Source: Notolepis coatsorum
Lineage: Eukaryota; Chordata; Actinopteri; Aulopiformes; Paralepididae
Direction: 5' to 3'
Assembly (NCBI GenBank): GCA_963971535.1
Contig: OZ020601.1
Location: 19,181,814 to 19,245,813, forward strand
Length of the DNA stretch: 64,000 nucleotides
This document shows positions 1 through 11,118 of the stretch, piece after piece. The position numbers and the translations under genes are program-made. Every line of letters starts with the position of its first letter. Positions within the stretch are counted from its first letter, which is position 1. The notes beneath the pieces were generated by a model. It did not search any database. It was not told the DNA's origin and saw only the letters and a list, made by a program, of their open reading frames with translations.

Positions 1-432
1 AATTAAAAAAAAATTAAAAAAACTATAAATAAAAGATTAGAACATTTACAATTTTAAAACATCCCTGTGTACCTTTAGCGCTTCTTGTTGGCCTGGCGAG
101 AAGAGAGGAGGAGAAGAGATAATCTTCAGGAGAAGGAGGAATAGAGGAGGAGCAGCTCACAATGTCTAGCAGTGAGTGAGTGAGGAGAGGTTAGGAGAGA
201 GGAGGTCCTTATGTAGCCACCAGCAGGGAGGGGGAGGAGCCTGGAGAAGTGGCAGGGGCGGGGCTTTTGGACAATGCTTTTGGTGCTGCAGATAGATGGA
301 CTGTTTGCTGACGCACTAGAGAGAGAGACACACACACACCTATGTGGGGAGAGATAGGTAAAAGGTTACTCTGTCACCCCTCATACAAGGGTTTGAAAAA
401 CTAAAAAAATCCACTTTAGAAGTGAAGTGAAG
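1..432. other. AT-rich then purine-rich intergenic DNA, no gene
   Basis: The first 60 bases are A/T runs; about 100-260 is rich in GAGGA motifs. No coding segment or known repeat end is recognised. Confidence 0.5.
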
Positions 433-456
433 TGAGAGAGAGAAAGAGAGAGAGAG

Positions 457-502
<46 letters not shown>
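433..502. repeat. (GA)n microsatellite
   Basis: Nearly pure GA dinucleotides with a few AAG/GCG interruptions, followed by a G run. Confidence 0.95.
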
Positions 503-509
<7 letters not shown>

Positions 510-695
510 TGTCCTTTATACACATACAAACACACTTAAAGTATATATTAATTGCATATTTTTTATTTGTTCTAAATCTACCTTAAATGGATCTTTTTCA
601 ATCAACATGAGAGTCAACAAATGCTTGCCTTATGCAGACATTTAACACAAAAGGATGACCCTCATGCATTGCAAATTTGATGCACAAAATAACTT

Positions 696-1167
696 TTGTT
701 TGTATCCACTGTTTCTCCCCATTTTTCTATTTTTCTCCCATCCCAATTTCGTATTATCCAATTCTTCCCTCCCCTGTCTTAAATGTTGCTAGACTATGCC
801 TCCCACAGGTCAGTTGTAGTGAGGACAGAAGCCTTGCATCACGTGTCCCCTCCGGTACACGAGGAGGCAGCCTGTCACATCTTTTCACCGCAGCAGCTTG
901 AACTCTCAGTGGCGAGGAGTAACGCGTGGGAGGCTCACGCTGCCCCCGCTACTTCCTGCTTCCGCCGCACCGGCATCACCAAACCGACCTGTAGGAGTCG
1001 CTGTCCACAACGTCCGATCCCCACCCCACCTTTCCTACCCTCTAACACTTGCCAATTGTGTTAGTATGAACGACCGGCCAGCCGGTAGCAACGCCGAGAG
1101 CTGGGCTCGAACCCAGGGTATCCTGCGTTAGTGGCGAGCGCCTTGCTCACTGCGCCAATCAGCCGCC
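696..1167 (-). mobile_element. tRNA-derived SINE, copy 1
   Basis: Flanked by a perfect 16-bp duplication (atgcacaaaataactt) at 680-695 and 1168-1183. Read on the minus strand it starts with a tRNA-like head (ggcggctgattggcgcagtg) and a B-box-like GGGTTCGAGCCC near 1105-1120, followed by a long body. Related copies lie at 26586-27083 (minus) and about 55845-57047 (plus). The perfect duplication suggests a fairly recent insertion. Confidence 0.85.
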
Positions 1168-1311
1168 ATGCACAAAATAACTTAAAAGAAAATTATAATT
1201 GAAAACAATGAATAAAGTGTGCATGAAATAATAGGGGGGAAAAAACTTTAGGAACTTGTTACATTCACCCACACAAGGGCTGAGGACCCACATCCCCCGC
1301 CCCCCTTTCTC

Positions 1312-1389
1312 TCACACACAGTAGTACACACACACACACACACACACTCTCACAGCTCTCTTTCTCTCTTGCCCCTTCCTCATCTCTCT

Positions 1390-1476
<87 letters not shown>

Positions 1477-1477
1477 G

Positions 1478-1510
<33 letters not shown>

Positions 1511-1548
1511 ACGCACACGCACACGCACACGCACACACACACACACAG
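1312..1548. repeat. Compound microsatellite (CA)n-(TC)n-(CA/CG)n
   Basis: A CA tract, then a TC tract from about 1401 to 1474, then CA interspersed with CACG to 1548. Open frames across it are translation artefacts. Confidence 0.95.
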
Positions 1549-1549
1549 A

Positions 1550-1722
1550 ATTCAGACACTGATGCAGACATACAAAGCAACCCCCCCCCCCCTCCCCACA
1601 GGTTGACAGGACCTTCCCGGTATTGGCGTTTTTTTTTGCGAACTGCTATTGTTGCCCCAGGTTGTGTGCAGCCCTAGAGAAAACATTGACTGTGATGATT
1701 GCATTAATGTGTCACAGCTAGA
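1550..1722 (+). repeat. Dispersed ~172-bp repeat, copy 1
   Basis: Nearly identical to 6246-6416, including a C run, the motif ggttgacaggaccttcccgg and the end gtgtcacagctaga. The second copy lies inside a TTAA-flanked element, where a sister copy of that element lacks it. Confidence 0.85.
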
Positions 1723-2756
1723 GCTGTGAACTTGGAGTCATTGGGGGGGCAGGCTTCAGGCCTTATTTCTATATGAATTGGTTTGTTTGTTTTTGTGCCT
1801 CTCTCCCTTCCCTTTGCTGTCCCTTCAAGCCTTCCTATAGGATGGTAATGACCTCATGGGCCGACACCTGGGGTTAAAACCAGGAAGGAAATATGGAATG
1901 ACTGGTTCCACGAGGAAGTCTCACGTCAATGGCCCCCTGCTAACCTTCATGACAGTTCTTCATGCCCCATGCCAACACCAAAACCAGCTACGCCTACTTC
2001 CAACCCAGCCACAACACAGCAGAACCAGCCCGACGCCTTGGCTTGGGAAGAAACTCTACTACATCTCCTCAAGCCAAGTAGCGCTCTTTTCTGCTCCCAT
2101 GTTGGTGTTGGATGGCCTGGCCGGGGACCTCTACAGGTCATCTTCCCGAGCTAAGTAAAGCTTTTTTTAACTTAGAAAATGTAACCTGGACTATACCATA
2201 GCAGGTTCCTACACAGCAACACAACAACACAGTCGATGAAGGTTTAACAGAGATACATCTTTATTTGGAATGGGGTTGGAAATCTCCTATTGGACAGTCC
2301 ACTTACAGAGCGAAGGCGGCAGTTGAGATACCATGCGTAACTACAGTGGCCTATAGGGACTGGGGGCAGGACCCTGACCTACTAGCACTGAGCAAGAGAC
2401 AATAGAAAGAGCCAAAATGGCATAATTTTGGTGACGCCAGAATGGCGGATCGTATACACACAATTATAAATGCCAAATGGCGAAACGTACAAACAATTGG
2501 GTGCAAAGCATCATCCCAAATCATGCTCACATGCAACAGTCTCCAGTAGACTGCCTCCCATGTGTCTGTAATTTTCCTTCACTCTCATATCATTGGTCCT
2601 CATTCTCGAACGGACATACGTGAGATTTACCAAGGATTTACAAGGAAGTCCTTTGTAACTCGATTTACGTACTTATTCAGCATTCTCGAATGGCTTCGTT
2701 TTAGGATTTATGTAGGATTTACGAATTCGAAAAGGCAGTCGTAAGTCGGACAGACC
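1723..2756. other. About 1 kb with no recognised gene
   Basis: Contains an open frame at 1856-2158 (plus, 100 residues) with no recognisable domain. I see no splice-consistent exon chain and no repeat ends. Confidence 0.4.
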
Positions 2757-2950
2757 AGTGTGCGCCCCTGTTTTCAACATCTTTCTCTGGGACAAGCCAT
2801 TGGGGATTGCCGATACTACTATAAATAATCATAATGATAATAAATATGACTATGTGTTGATGTATTGGCGTGCACCCGAGTTTGGAACAGTTTTCTCTGG
2901 GACAAGTCATTGGGGATTGCCGTCACTCCAGATATCCGCGGAATTAAATA
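2757..2950 (+). repeat. Short tandem duplication
   Basis: Two diverged copies of a ~120-bp unit sharing ttctctgggacaag, cattggggattgccg and ataatgataataaata. Confidence 0.7.
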
Positions 2951-3502
2951 ATTATAATGATAATAAATACGACAATATTTGTATCATTAACAATCACGTT
3001 TTACATATATAGTCATGACTCAACGAACCATGTCTGAAAATAAATAAATAAATAAGAACTAACCCTGATCGCTGCGGATATAGCTATAGTGAAATAGACT
3101 ATTACTATTCCATATACCGTCTTGTTCTTATTTTTGCACAATCGAGGCGGGCATGGTCACCTACATTTCACTGCATGTCCCGTGTACAGTATGTGACAAA
3201 TGCAACTCTTGAATCTTGAAACATCTGCCTGGATACACGACTACTCTTCATAATACTCTCTGTTTTACCCAGACCTGCCTGTTTGTCTGTGTTCTGCATT
3301 TGGGTTCTCTCTACTAGCCGTGACAGTTTATGGTGTAACCAGAGTGGCCCCTGTGTTGGGCATGACACACATAGCTATAATATTGCACGTTGTGTGGGTG
3401 GCACATGTAACTTGTGTGAGAAAATCTTCCCGGATCAATTAATGTAGATAGTCAAAGATAGACTTGGTGAACACAGGTAAATTAAGAGTTGCAGCGGATG
3501 AC
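2951..3502. other. AT-rich sequence, no gene seen
   Basis: Short A/T simple repeats such as aataaataaata near 3040; nothing else supported. Confidence 0.4.
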
Positions 3503-4715
3503 AAGTCAAGTCAAGTCAAGAGTTTTATTTGTCACGGCATACAGGGCAAATGCGGGTGGTCATGCCCGCAGCGATTGTGCAATAATACAAGTAATAAGAA
3601 TAAGACATAACAGGTATAATGTACATAAAGTTAAAGTAAAGTTTAAAATGCATGGTAAAAGACATGCTAAGGTCCTGCGATAGTGCAATACAGTGTTAAG
3701 CTACAGATGAGGCACTGGGTCTTATGTACACTACTATACAATACTATACAATATACAGTTATACTATATATCCTTATGCTATCTTGCTATATCCATCTAT
3801 TGCTATACAAGAACCACTCCTGTTCTTTTTTTTTTTTTTTTTTAATAAAGTAAAGTGACCTTTTCATTTGTAATGAACTATGTGTGAATATGAATAATTT
3901 GCTACGACTATGTGTGTTGTCCATGTCAGATCCTCTGAGATGTGGACTCCCAGGTACTTAAAGCTGCTCACCCTGTCCACGGTAGCCCCGTTTATCCACA
4001 GTGGTGTGTGTGACCCCTGCTGTGTTCTCCTAAAATCCACGATCAGCTCCTTGGTTTTACCAATGTTCAGGAGCAGGCTGTTGTCCTGACATCAGCGTGC
4101 CAGTACATCAACCTCTTCCCGGTAGGCCTTCTCGTCGTTGTCTTCACTATGGAGTTGGAACTGAACCTGGCCACACAGTCATGTGTGTAGAGTGAATACA
4201 GCAGGGGGCTCAGAACACAGCCCTGGGGGGACCCGATACTCAGGCTGATGGTGTTGGAGGTCTGACCCCCCCCACCCTGACCGCCTGAGGCCTATCACTC
4301 AGAAAGTCCAGTATCCAGGCGCTCAGAGCGGAGCTCAGACCCAGCTCAATCAGCTTGTCCACCAGTCTGGTGGGGACTATGGTGTTGAACGCTGAGCCAT
4401 AGTCAATGAACAACAGTCTCACATAGCCCCCCTTCTGGCTGTCTAGGTGAGAGAGGGTGTTGTGAAGTACCTGAGAGACCGCATCGTCAGTGGACCTGTT
4501 TGGCCTGTATGCAAATTGCAAAGGGTCCATATCACTGGGGAGGGTAATCCTTAACCATCCTCTCAAAACATTTCATGACCACAGAGGTCACTGGAGAGGA
4601 TTTTTTTGGTACCAGGATTATGGTGGACACCTTGAAGCAGGCAGGGACCACGGACTCAGCCAGGGATAGATTGAATATGGTGGTGAACACTGGGGCTAGC
4701 TGGTTAGCACAGGAC
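3503..4715 (-). mobile_element. Rex1/Babar-type LINE, degenerate 3' part (copy 1)
   Basis: Minus-strand reverse transcriptase of a non-LTR retrotransposon. Visible blocks include the palm/fingers region [15 protein letters not shown], the motif-A region [29 protein letters not shown], and [17 protein letters not shown]. The SSAFNT-type motif A is typical of the fish Rex1 family. The FADD catalytic box expected near 4140-4170 is deleted: sequence jumps from SNSIVK directly to the downstream acidic helix. Frameshifts lie at the C run near 4265 and near 4545. The 3' end at 3503-3520 is a (TCAAG)n tail on the plus strand. The 5' continuation resumes at 6494, beyond the element inserted at a TTAA. 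Long dead. Confidence 0.85.
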
Positions 4716-5098
4716 TTAACCTCTTCCACCCGTGGAATATTTACTGAAAATCCGCCTAAAATATATACCTAGGTAAATGGAATATTGCTCCACTTCTACA
4801 AAGTCCATTTGCATATTCTTGGTATCTAGGGACATCTATGGACCTCAGGGAATGTATTCACAGTGTCAGAAATATTGTGTCTATTACTATGCTTGCTTAA
4901 ATTGTGATGAAACAAAGGAGAATATGAATTATGATTTTTCTTTGCATCTTTGACAGTGAATAACACCATGCTAATAATGACCAAACATTAAAAACTGCTA
5001 CTGATCTCGTGCAGTACCTTCTTGAGATCATGTGTACAAATCTAAGGAAATAAATAAAGGGAAGATGATTAAACAGAAGGTTCTGTAGATACAGTACT

Positions 5099-5736
5099 TG
5101 TTACGATCGGGAGTGACGAAGGTGAGGAGAACACAGTTTGCAGACAAGGATGAGAGAACCGAGACAGAGACGAAGGGTGATACTTGAATGAAGGGATCTT
5201 TACTGAATCAAAACAAAATACAAAACAAACGAAAGGCACTGGCACTGGTACTAACAAACAACGAGTAAAAACAAGAAAACGACAGGAGTAGACAGGCATG
5301 AACTCACTTGACAAACACCAGGGAACACGGGGACAACGCGGAGACAATGACGCCACAATAACCCAACCAACCAACAAGCAATAAATACTGAAACTAATTA
5401 ACAATCAAAAACAGCTGGGGAGAGACAGGCACTTAGAACAAAACAATAATCAAAACAACAGGAAGAGGAACTAGGCAATGCAAAACACAGGATAAGAATA
5501 CTAACACAAAGAACAACCTAAACAGATAACACTTGTAACAAATAAACAAATTGTAACAACAGTATATTTTTTATGCAATCAGAGAGGATCTTCACTGACT
5601 GCAGTATCTGCAGGTGAGCACCAGATGGCGGCATGACACCACCATCAATCCCCTGTGTGGGGTAGTAACTCTTATTGTTTCTACTGTCACTGTGGTGTTG
5701 ACTCTCCCAGCCTTGGGCAGGTCTGGGAGTGTAACA
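5099..5736. mobile_element. Solo LTR (Gypsy-type) inside the TTAA element
   Basis: A 638-bp sequence starting TGTTACG and ending GTAACA, flanked by 5-bp duplications GTACT (5094-5098 and 5737-5741). The sister TTAA element at 9938-11020 has the uninterrupted site. TG...CA ends and a 5-bp duplication indicate an LTR retrotransposon reduced to a solo LTR. Confidence 0.85.
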
Positions 5737-6245
5737 GTACTGAATTCTCCCATCCGGACCAATGCAATTTGAAATATTATTATAGAGTAGCTTTTTTATT
5801 TTGATTACGGTGCAACCGTTTTGAAACTAATTTCAGATCTAATTGTTGCTACATGCTAACAATGGGGAAGAGAAACTAACTATCAATCAATATTTGTCAT
5901 AAACGTTACCTTTTGTGGTAGAATTATCCCGAATAATAGCAGTTATTGAAATAATTCATACAGAACTTTGAACCTTGAACCCCATAGAACTTTAAGGGAA
6001 GTGTCGTTTTCCAAAATTTCTAAGCAGAACCAGACCTGTGGAAGTCTGCTACAAAATGGCAGTAAAAAATTTTATTCAAGATTTTATAAAATGGTCGCCT
6101 TTCCCGGATTATACAGACATTCCAAAGAGGAAAATCTATCTATATAACACTTTAACCTATTCCTAAACTAACGTATTGATGATAATATACATTCTACATG
6201 CTGTTGTGACATGTTCATGATGTTTATACTTGAATACATTTGAAC

Positions 6246-6416
6246 ATTCAGACACTGATGCAGACATACAAAGCAACCCCCCCCCCCTCCCCACAGGTTG
6301 ACAGGACCTTCCCGGTATTGACGTTTTTTTTTGTGCGAACTGCTATTGTTGCCCCAGGTCGTGTGCAGCCCTAGAGAAAACATTGACTGTGATTGCATTA
6401 ATGTGTCACAGCTAGA
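6246..6416 (+). repeat. Dispersed ~172-bp repeat, copy 2
   Basis: Near-identical to 1550-1722. Lies inside TTAA element copy A between blocks that are adjacent in copy B. Confidence 0.8.
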
Positions 6417-6493
6417 ACAGTCCAGAAATATTGATTTATGACCATTATGTCATTTCGGGACTGGTACCGGTCCCGTTGGGTGGAAGAGGTTAA

Positions 6494-6630
6494 GTATACG
6501 TCCTGTTATCCCATCTGGGCCAGCTGCGTTTCTGGTGTTCACCCGCATAAATTCTCTTCTCACACTGTGTTCCGTCAATGAGAGAGTGCCCCCCCCCCCC
6601 CCGCGCGCGGAGACTGTATAGACTGTAGCC
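6494..6630 (-). mobile_element. 5' remnant of Rex1-type LINE copy 1
   Basis: Minus-strand translation gives the conserved block before the RT, including RREFMRVNTRNAAGPDG, in frame with the sequence left of the TTAA insertion. A C run at 6590-6602 blurs the upstream boundary. Confidence 0.75.
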
Positions 6631-6687
6631 TTATACTCCTATTTCCTGACCCTCTGCCCAGGTTATAAGCAGCGGTGCGAGCATTTA

Positions 6688-7312
6688 GGGCCCATTCAAA
6701 ATTGCTTAAGAATAAGAATAGAAGAAAATATACAGTAAATAAATACAGTAAAAATATACTGAAGTCTACAGTAGGTGTAATATTGCACAGTGCAAAGTAA
6801 GAGTCCAGATTGTATGCCTCTATGCAGCAGGTAGAAAATTGACAGAAAATCCGTCGCGATTTGGAATAAAATTGAGGAGAACTTTAATCCCTTGGTATTA
6901 ATCGAACAAAACGGAAAAAGGCAGTCATATTCCAGCACGGTCTTTATTAGTTAATATGGTCTTTAAGTTAATAGATATCATATCCGACATCACCGTACGT
7001 GTACATGTCTGTCAGCCTGTCACGTATTCTTCCATAACACGCTTCCCTCGGCTTAGTCCACTTTTCCACATTTCATGGGGGTGTTCCATTACCGTATATG
7101 GTTAATTACGGGCGGTGCTATATGCAAATACTTAAAATCGTGCACGAGCGTGGAGCGTAGAACCTAATGGTATTTATCAACACGGAGGAGCGTAGGACCC
7201 GTGTACGCACGGTTGATAAATCCGGATATTTCTGTGTGTACACACATTCTAAATTATGTGCTTAAGTACTAAAATAGAACACTTTCTAAGAATTGTTGAT
7301 AAATGAGGGCCC
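6688..7312. other. Possible LINE 3' UTR plus MITE remnant
   Basis: 6690-6835 resembles a retroelement 3' UTR (AT-rich with ttgcacagtgca). The segment starts and ends with GGGCCC-containing, loosely inverted sequences (gggcccattcaaaattg versus caattgttgataaatgagggccc-like), suggesting a diverged TIR element. No coding content. Confidence 0.3.
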
Positions 7313-7774
7313 AGGAAGATGGTCACTCTGTGCTCAGTGATGCAGTGAGGCACAGTGATGCATTGTATAGTCTGATGGCTGTCGGAATGAAGGACTTCCT
7401 GTGCCGTTCAGTGCTGCATTTAGGTAGTGTGAGCCTAGCACTGAACATGCTCTTCCTGTCAGCCAAGTCTGTGTATAGTGGGTGGGAGGGGTTTTCCCTG
7501 GTGGCCTGGAGCTTAGCAAGGGTTCTCCTCTCTGCCACCCTCGCTAGAGAGTCCAGCTCCACCCCAACCATGCTACTGGCCTTCCTGACCAGCTTATCCA
7601 GCCTGTTTGTGTCCCCTGCTCTCAGTCCGCTGCCCCAGCAGGTCACAGCGTACAAGAAGGCGCCCGCCACCACCGACTCATAGAACATCCTCAACATCCT
7701 TGTACAGACACTGAAGGATCTCAGCCTTCTGAGGAAGTAGAGTCGGCTCTGGCCCTTCTTGTACAGTGCCTCTG
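7313..7774 (-). mobile_element. Rex1-type LINE copy 2, C-terminal part
   Basis: Minus-strand translation gives the post-RT C-terminal region ([47 protein letters not shown]). Its upstream continuation is at 8402, across a solo LTR. Confidence 0.8.
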
Positions 7775-8401
7775 TGTTACGAATGCGCTTTGGTGGCATG
7801 ATGAAATGGAACCCAAATACAGATTTAAACCCACAGAGAACTTGGAGAGAGCAGGCAGGAAACGGCGGTGTGATAACAAAAGGCTTTACTTGCAAGAAGT
7901 GGCAACATAGGATAAAGTGAAACACAAAACACGAACGAAAACAAGGGTAACAGCAAACAATGGATGCTGGGTCCACAACACCTAAATACACACACTAATT
8001 AGAGACAGAGGGTGATTGTTTAACAGGACACAGGTGTGGTAAACAGAACTAACAGAAGACTGAACACACAGGGGAATAACTAGAGCAAATGTACAAACTG
8101 AGACACACAAGACTAAAACACATTTACAAAACACAGACAGTAGGGACACAAGCCTAACACAGTGAAAATAATACAGCAACAAAGACAACAAATATACAAA
8201 ACATAAATGGAGGCAAATAATGTTACACATGTGAGTGACCTGACTCAAGAGCTGCCACATCTGAATCAGGCCACCAGATGGCAGCGATGTATTATTATTG
8301 ACAGGGGGTATGAAATGAGATTGTGGAAGTCCAATGCTTGGTCCAGCCGAACCGGGAGGAAAGTTACCGTCTGGTCCAGCAGGACCAGGGGAAGCGTTAC
8401 A
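7775..8401 (-). mobile_element. Solo LTR of the family seen at 41061-43006
   Basis: Starts TGTTACGAATGCG and ends AAGCGTTACA. Flanked by a 6-bp duplication CCTCTG at 7769-7774 and 8402-8407, inside LINE copy 2. Body blocks match the LTRs at 41061-41675 and 42392-43006 (for example gaaccgggag and the terminal caggaccggggaag-like block), so it is a diverged member of the same family, again with a 6-bp duplication. Orientation is inferred from that element. Confidence 0.85.
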
Positions 8402-8936
8402 CCTCTGCATGTTTTGACCCGTTCAGTTTGTTGTCGATGTGCACACCGAGGTATTTGTACTCCTCAACCATGTCCACATCGACTCCCCTGATGGAAAAGG
8501 GGGTCACAGGTGAACTCCTCTTCCTCCCCAGCTCCACCACCAGTTCCCGGTATTCCCTCTCATCACCGTCCTTTATACATCCCACTATCCCAGAGTCATC
8601 AGAAAACTTCTGAAGGTGGCAGGACTCTGACCGATAGTGGAAGTCGTTGGTGTACACGGTGAAGAGGAAGGGAGAGAGGACTGTCCCCTGCGGGGCCCCG
8701 GTGTTGCTGACCAGTCTGTCTGACACACAGCTCCGTAGGCGCACATACTGTGGTCTGCCTATCAGATAGTCAACAACCCAGGACACCAGGGGGGCCTCTA
8801 CCTGCATCGCCTCCAACTTCTCACCCAGCAGCCCAGGCCTTATGGTATCAAAAGCACTGGAGAAGTCAAAGAACATGACTCTCACAGTGGTCCCCGGCTT
8901 CTCTAGGTGAGTGTAGGCTCGGTTCAGCAGGTAGAT
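8402..8936 (-). mobile_element. Rex1-type LINE copy 2, RT core
   Basis: Minus-strand RT with motif A FFDFSSAFDTIRPGLL, GAPQGTVLSPFLFTVYTNDF and the catalytic box FSDD (in FSDDSGIVGCIKDGD), then EYKYLGVHIDNKL. Unlike copy 1 the catalytic aspartates are kept. A frame break occurs after ELVVELGRK. Confidence 0.85.
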
Positions 8937-9091
8937 GACTGATTGATTGATTGATTGATTGAAAAGTTTATTAACAGATTGCAGAATGGGTACAGTACAG
9001 TACAGCTCAATACATACAATTGTTAAGGGGATGCAGACCAGAGAAAGACTTTCGTCTTGTTTACATCAGGGTCCCCCATTTTCAATTCATC
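8937..9091 (-). mobile_element. GATT-tailed retroposon fragment
   Basis: Starts on the plus strand with (GATT)n followed by tattaacagattgcagaatg and ends near ccattttcaattcat. The same sequence recurs at 45576-45735, and its tail alone at about 62990-63055. It interrupts LINE copy 2 between VEDAV and IYLLNRAYTHLE. It is the 3' end of a retroelement with an (AATC)n tail, read on the minus strand. Confidence 0.75.
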
Positions 9092-9660
9092 ATAACATAT
9101 ATGACATACATGACAGCATCCTCTACCCCCAGTCGGGGCTGGTAGGCGAACTGGAGTGGGTCTAGGTGGGGTTTGATCACCGGGCGGAGTTGCTCCAGGA
9201 CTAACCTCTCCATGGTCTTCATTATATGAGAGGTTAGAGCCACCGGCCTGTAGTCCTTGGACATGCTGGGACACGGGCACTTAGGGACAGGGACCACACA
9301 GGAGGTTTTCCACAGTGTCTGGACTCTCTGCAGCCTCAGGCTCATATTGAATATGTGCTGGAGCACATCACACAGCTGAGAGGCACAGGTTTTGAGTACC
9401 TTTGGGCTCACCCCATCAGGACCCGCAGCCTTGTCTGCGTGTAACTTGCTCAGCTGTATACTCACCTGGTCTGCAGAGAGCCACACTGTGGGGGTCTCAG
9501 GTGTTTGGGGGAGGGCGGGTCTTCGAGCCGCAGGGGGCAGACCGGCTGCACCAGAGATGGGGGGCGGGGGCAGTTGGGGGGAGGGAGGGGGTTGCTCGAG
9601 TTGAAGGGCTGAGAGGTGTGGGGGTGGGCAGGGCAACTGAAGTAGTGTCTGGGAACTGTT
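9092..9660 (-). mobile_element. Rex1-type LINE copy 2, N-terminal part
   Basis: Minus-strand segment with HADKAAGPDGVSPKVLK, the conserved block preceding the RT, then [31 protein letters not shown] and LDPLQFAYQPRLGVEDAV. The endonuclease domain is absent, so the copy is 5'-truncated near 9660. A proline-rich linker (9480-9640) precedes the RT. Confidence 0.8.
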
Positions 9661-9937
9661 AACCCAGGAGTAGCTTATTACAATTGTAGTGTTGATGTTA
9701 ATTGTTGAATGTTAATAATTTCGCCGGTTGTCAATCAGTGGGGGGCGAGGGGAAGATTCTTGGGTGGAGAGGACGCTTTGTGTTCCTGAAGCCAGGGGGT
9801 CTTATCCACTATTGGAAGACTAGACGGTCAGCTAAGCGAAGGGCCACATTTGAGTTTGTGTTTTTTATGTAGGATTATTGTTATTGCCAACCAATGTGTC
9901 TGGTCAGACGGTCTGTGAAATACTTGATTCATTTTAA

Positions 9938-11020
9938 CCTCTTAAGACCGGAGCCCTATTTTCTGAAAATTCTAAAATACATACTTAAGTAAATGGAATA
10001 TTGCTCCACTTCTACAAGGTCCATTTGCATGTTCTTGGCATCTAGGGACATCTACGGACCTCAGTGAATGTACTCCCAGTGTCCGAAATATTGTGTCTAT
10101 TACTAGGCTTGCTTAAATTGTGATGAAACAAAGGAGAATATGAATTATTATTTTATAACACCATGCTATAAATGACCAGACATGAGAGACTGCCACAGAG
10201 CTCGTTCAGTACCTTCCTGAGATCACGTGTACAAAATATCTAAGGAAATGAATAAAGGGAAGATGATTAAACAGAAGGTTTTGTACTAGATACAGTACTG
10301 AATTCTGCCATCCTGACCCATGCAATTTGAAATATTATTATAGAATATGAGGCCTATAAATTACCTTATTATAGCCAACTCGCACATCTATGGATTGGGC
10401 CAAATCTTCTCTTTCAAATGGGAGAGTTCAATTTGGATTTAGTATCACCAAGCGTGCATGAGGAACAGAGAATGAAATCTACTGTAAAATGTTTGAAACT
10501 GATTTCAACAGGGATGGTTGCTAAATGTTCACAATAGGGGAGACAAACTAACTGTGCTCCAATATATGCCAATAACATTCAGTTTTGTGGTATATAAACC
10601 CGAGAAATAAGAGACATTTTAAAGATTCGTACACAAGTAATTTGCTTGCAAGAAGCTACTGTAGAATCCGTTGGGTAGTGTAGTTTTTCGAAATTCCAAC
10701 GCTCATTGAGAGCTCTGGATGTCATCTTCTCATAATGACTACAATCGTCATCATTCAACCACGGCCACTAATTCAAAATTAGTGGCCGCGTAAACTACAA
10801 CACTTCAAAAACTAAAATCTCACTAATAACACTTTAACCTATTGGTAAACAAACGTATTGCTGAAAATATACACTGCTGTTGTGACATGGTTAGGATGTT
10901 TACTCTTGAATACGTTTGAAAAAAGAAATGATAATTATGTCAGACATGTCAGACAGTCTAGAGAGAATGATTTATGATGTGATGTCATTTGCGGTCCGGT
11001 ACCGGTATGGGTGGAAGAGG
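9938..11020 (+). mobile_element. Non-autonomous TTAA-flanked element, copy B (complete)
   Basis: 1083 bp between TTAA at 9934-9937 and 11021-11024, with ends CCTCTTAAGACCGG and GGGTGGAAGAGG. Homologous along its length to copy A, without the solo LTR and without the 172-bp segment. No ORF of note. It contains a perfect short palindrome (ggccactaattcaaaattagtggcc, arms of about 11 bp near 10765-10790). Confidence 0.85.
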
Positions 11021-11118
11021 TTAACCAATGACTATATTAACCATTGATGTCACATCAAGACTAGTGGGGGTTTATTTGTAATTTTGATTAAGGGGGAGCG
11101 GTGATGGGAATGTCTTAA

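Larger units (their letters stand above)
4720..6489 (+). mobile_element. Non-autonomous TTAA-flanked (piggyBac-like) element, copy A
   Basis: Bounded by TTAA at 4716-4719 and 6490-6493. It interrupts a LINE: removing it and one TTAA joins the LINE reading frame on both sides (AAGPDGITGRILK meets SCANQLAPVF), so the boundaries are exact. Ends are CCTCTTCCACCC and its inverse GTGGAAGAGG. It has no transposase gene. TTAA target duplication with CC-starting ends is the piggyBac superfamily pattern; that assignment is inferred. It carries a solo LTR (5099-5736) and the dispersed segment 6246-6416. Confidence 0.85.
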
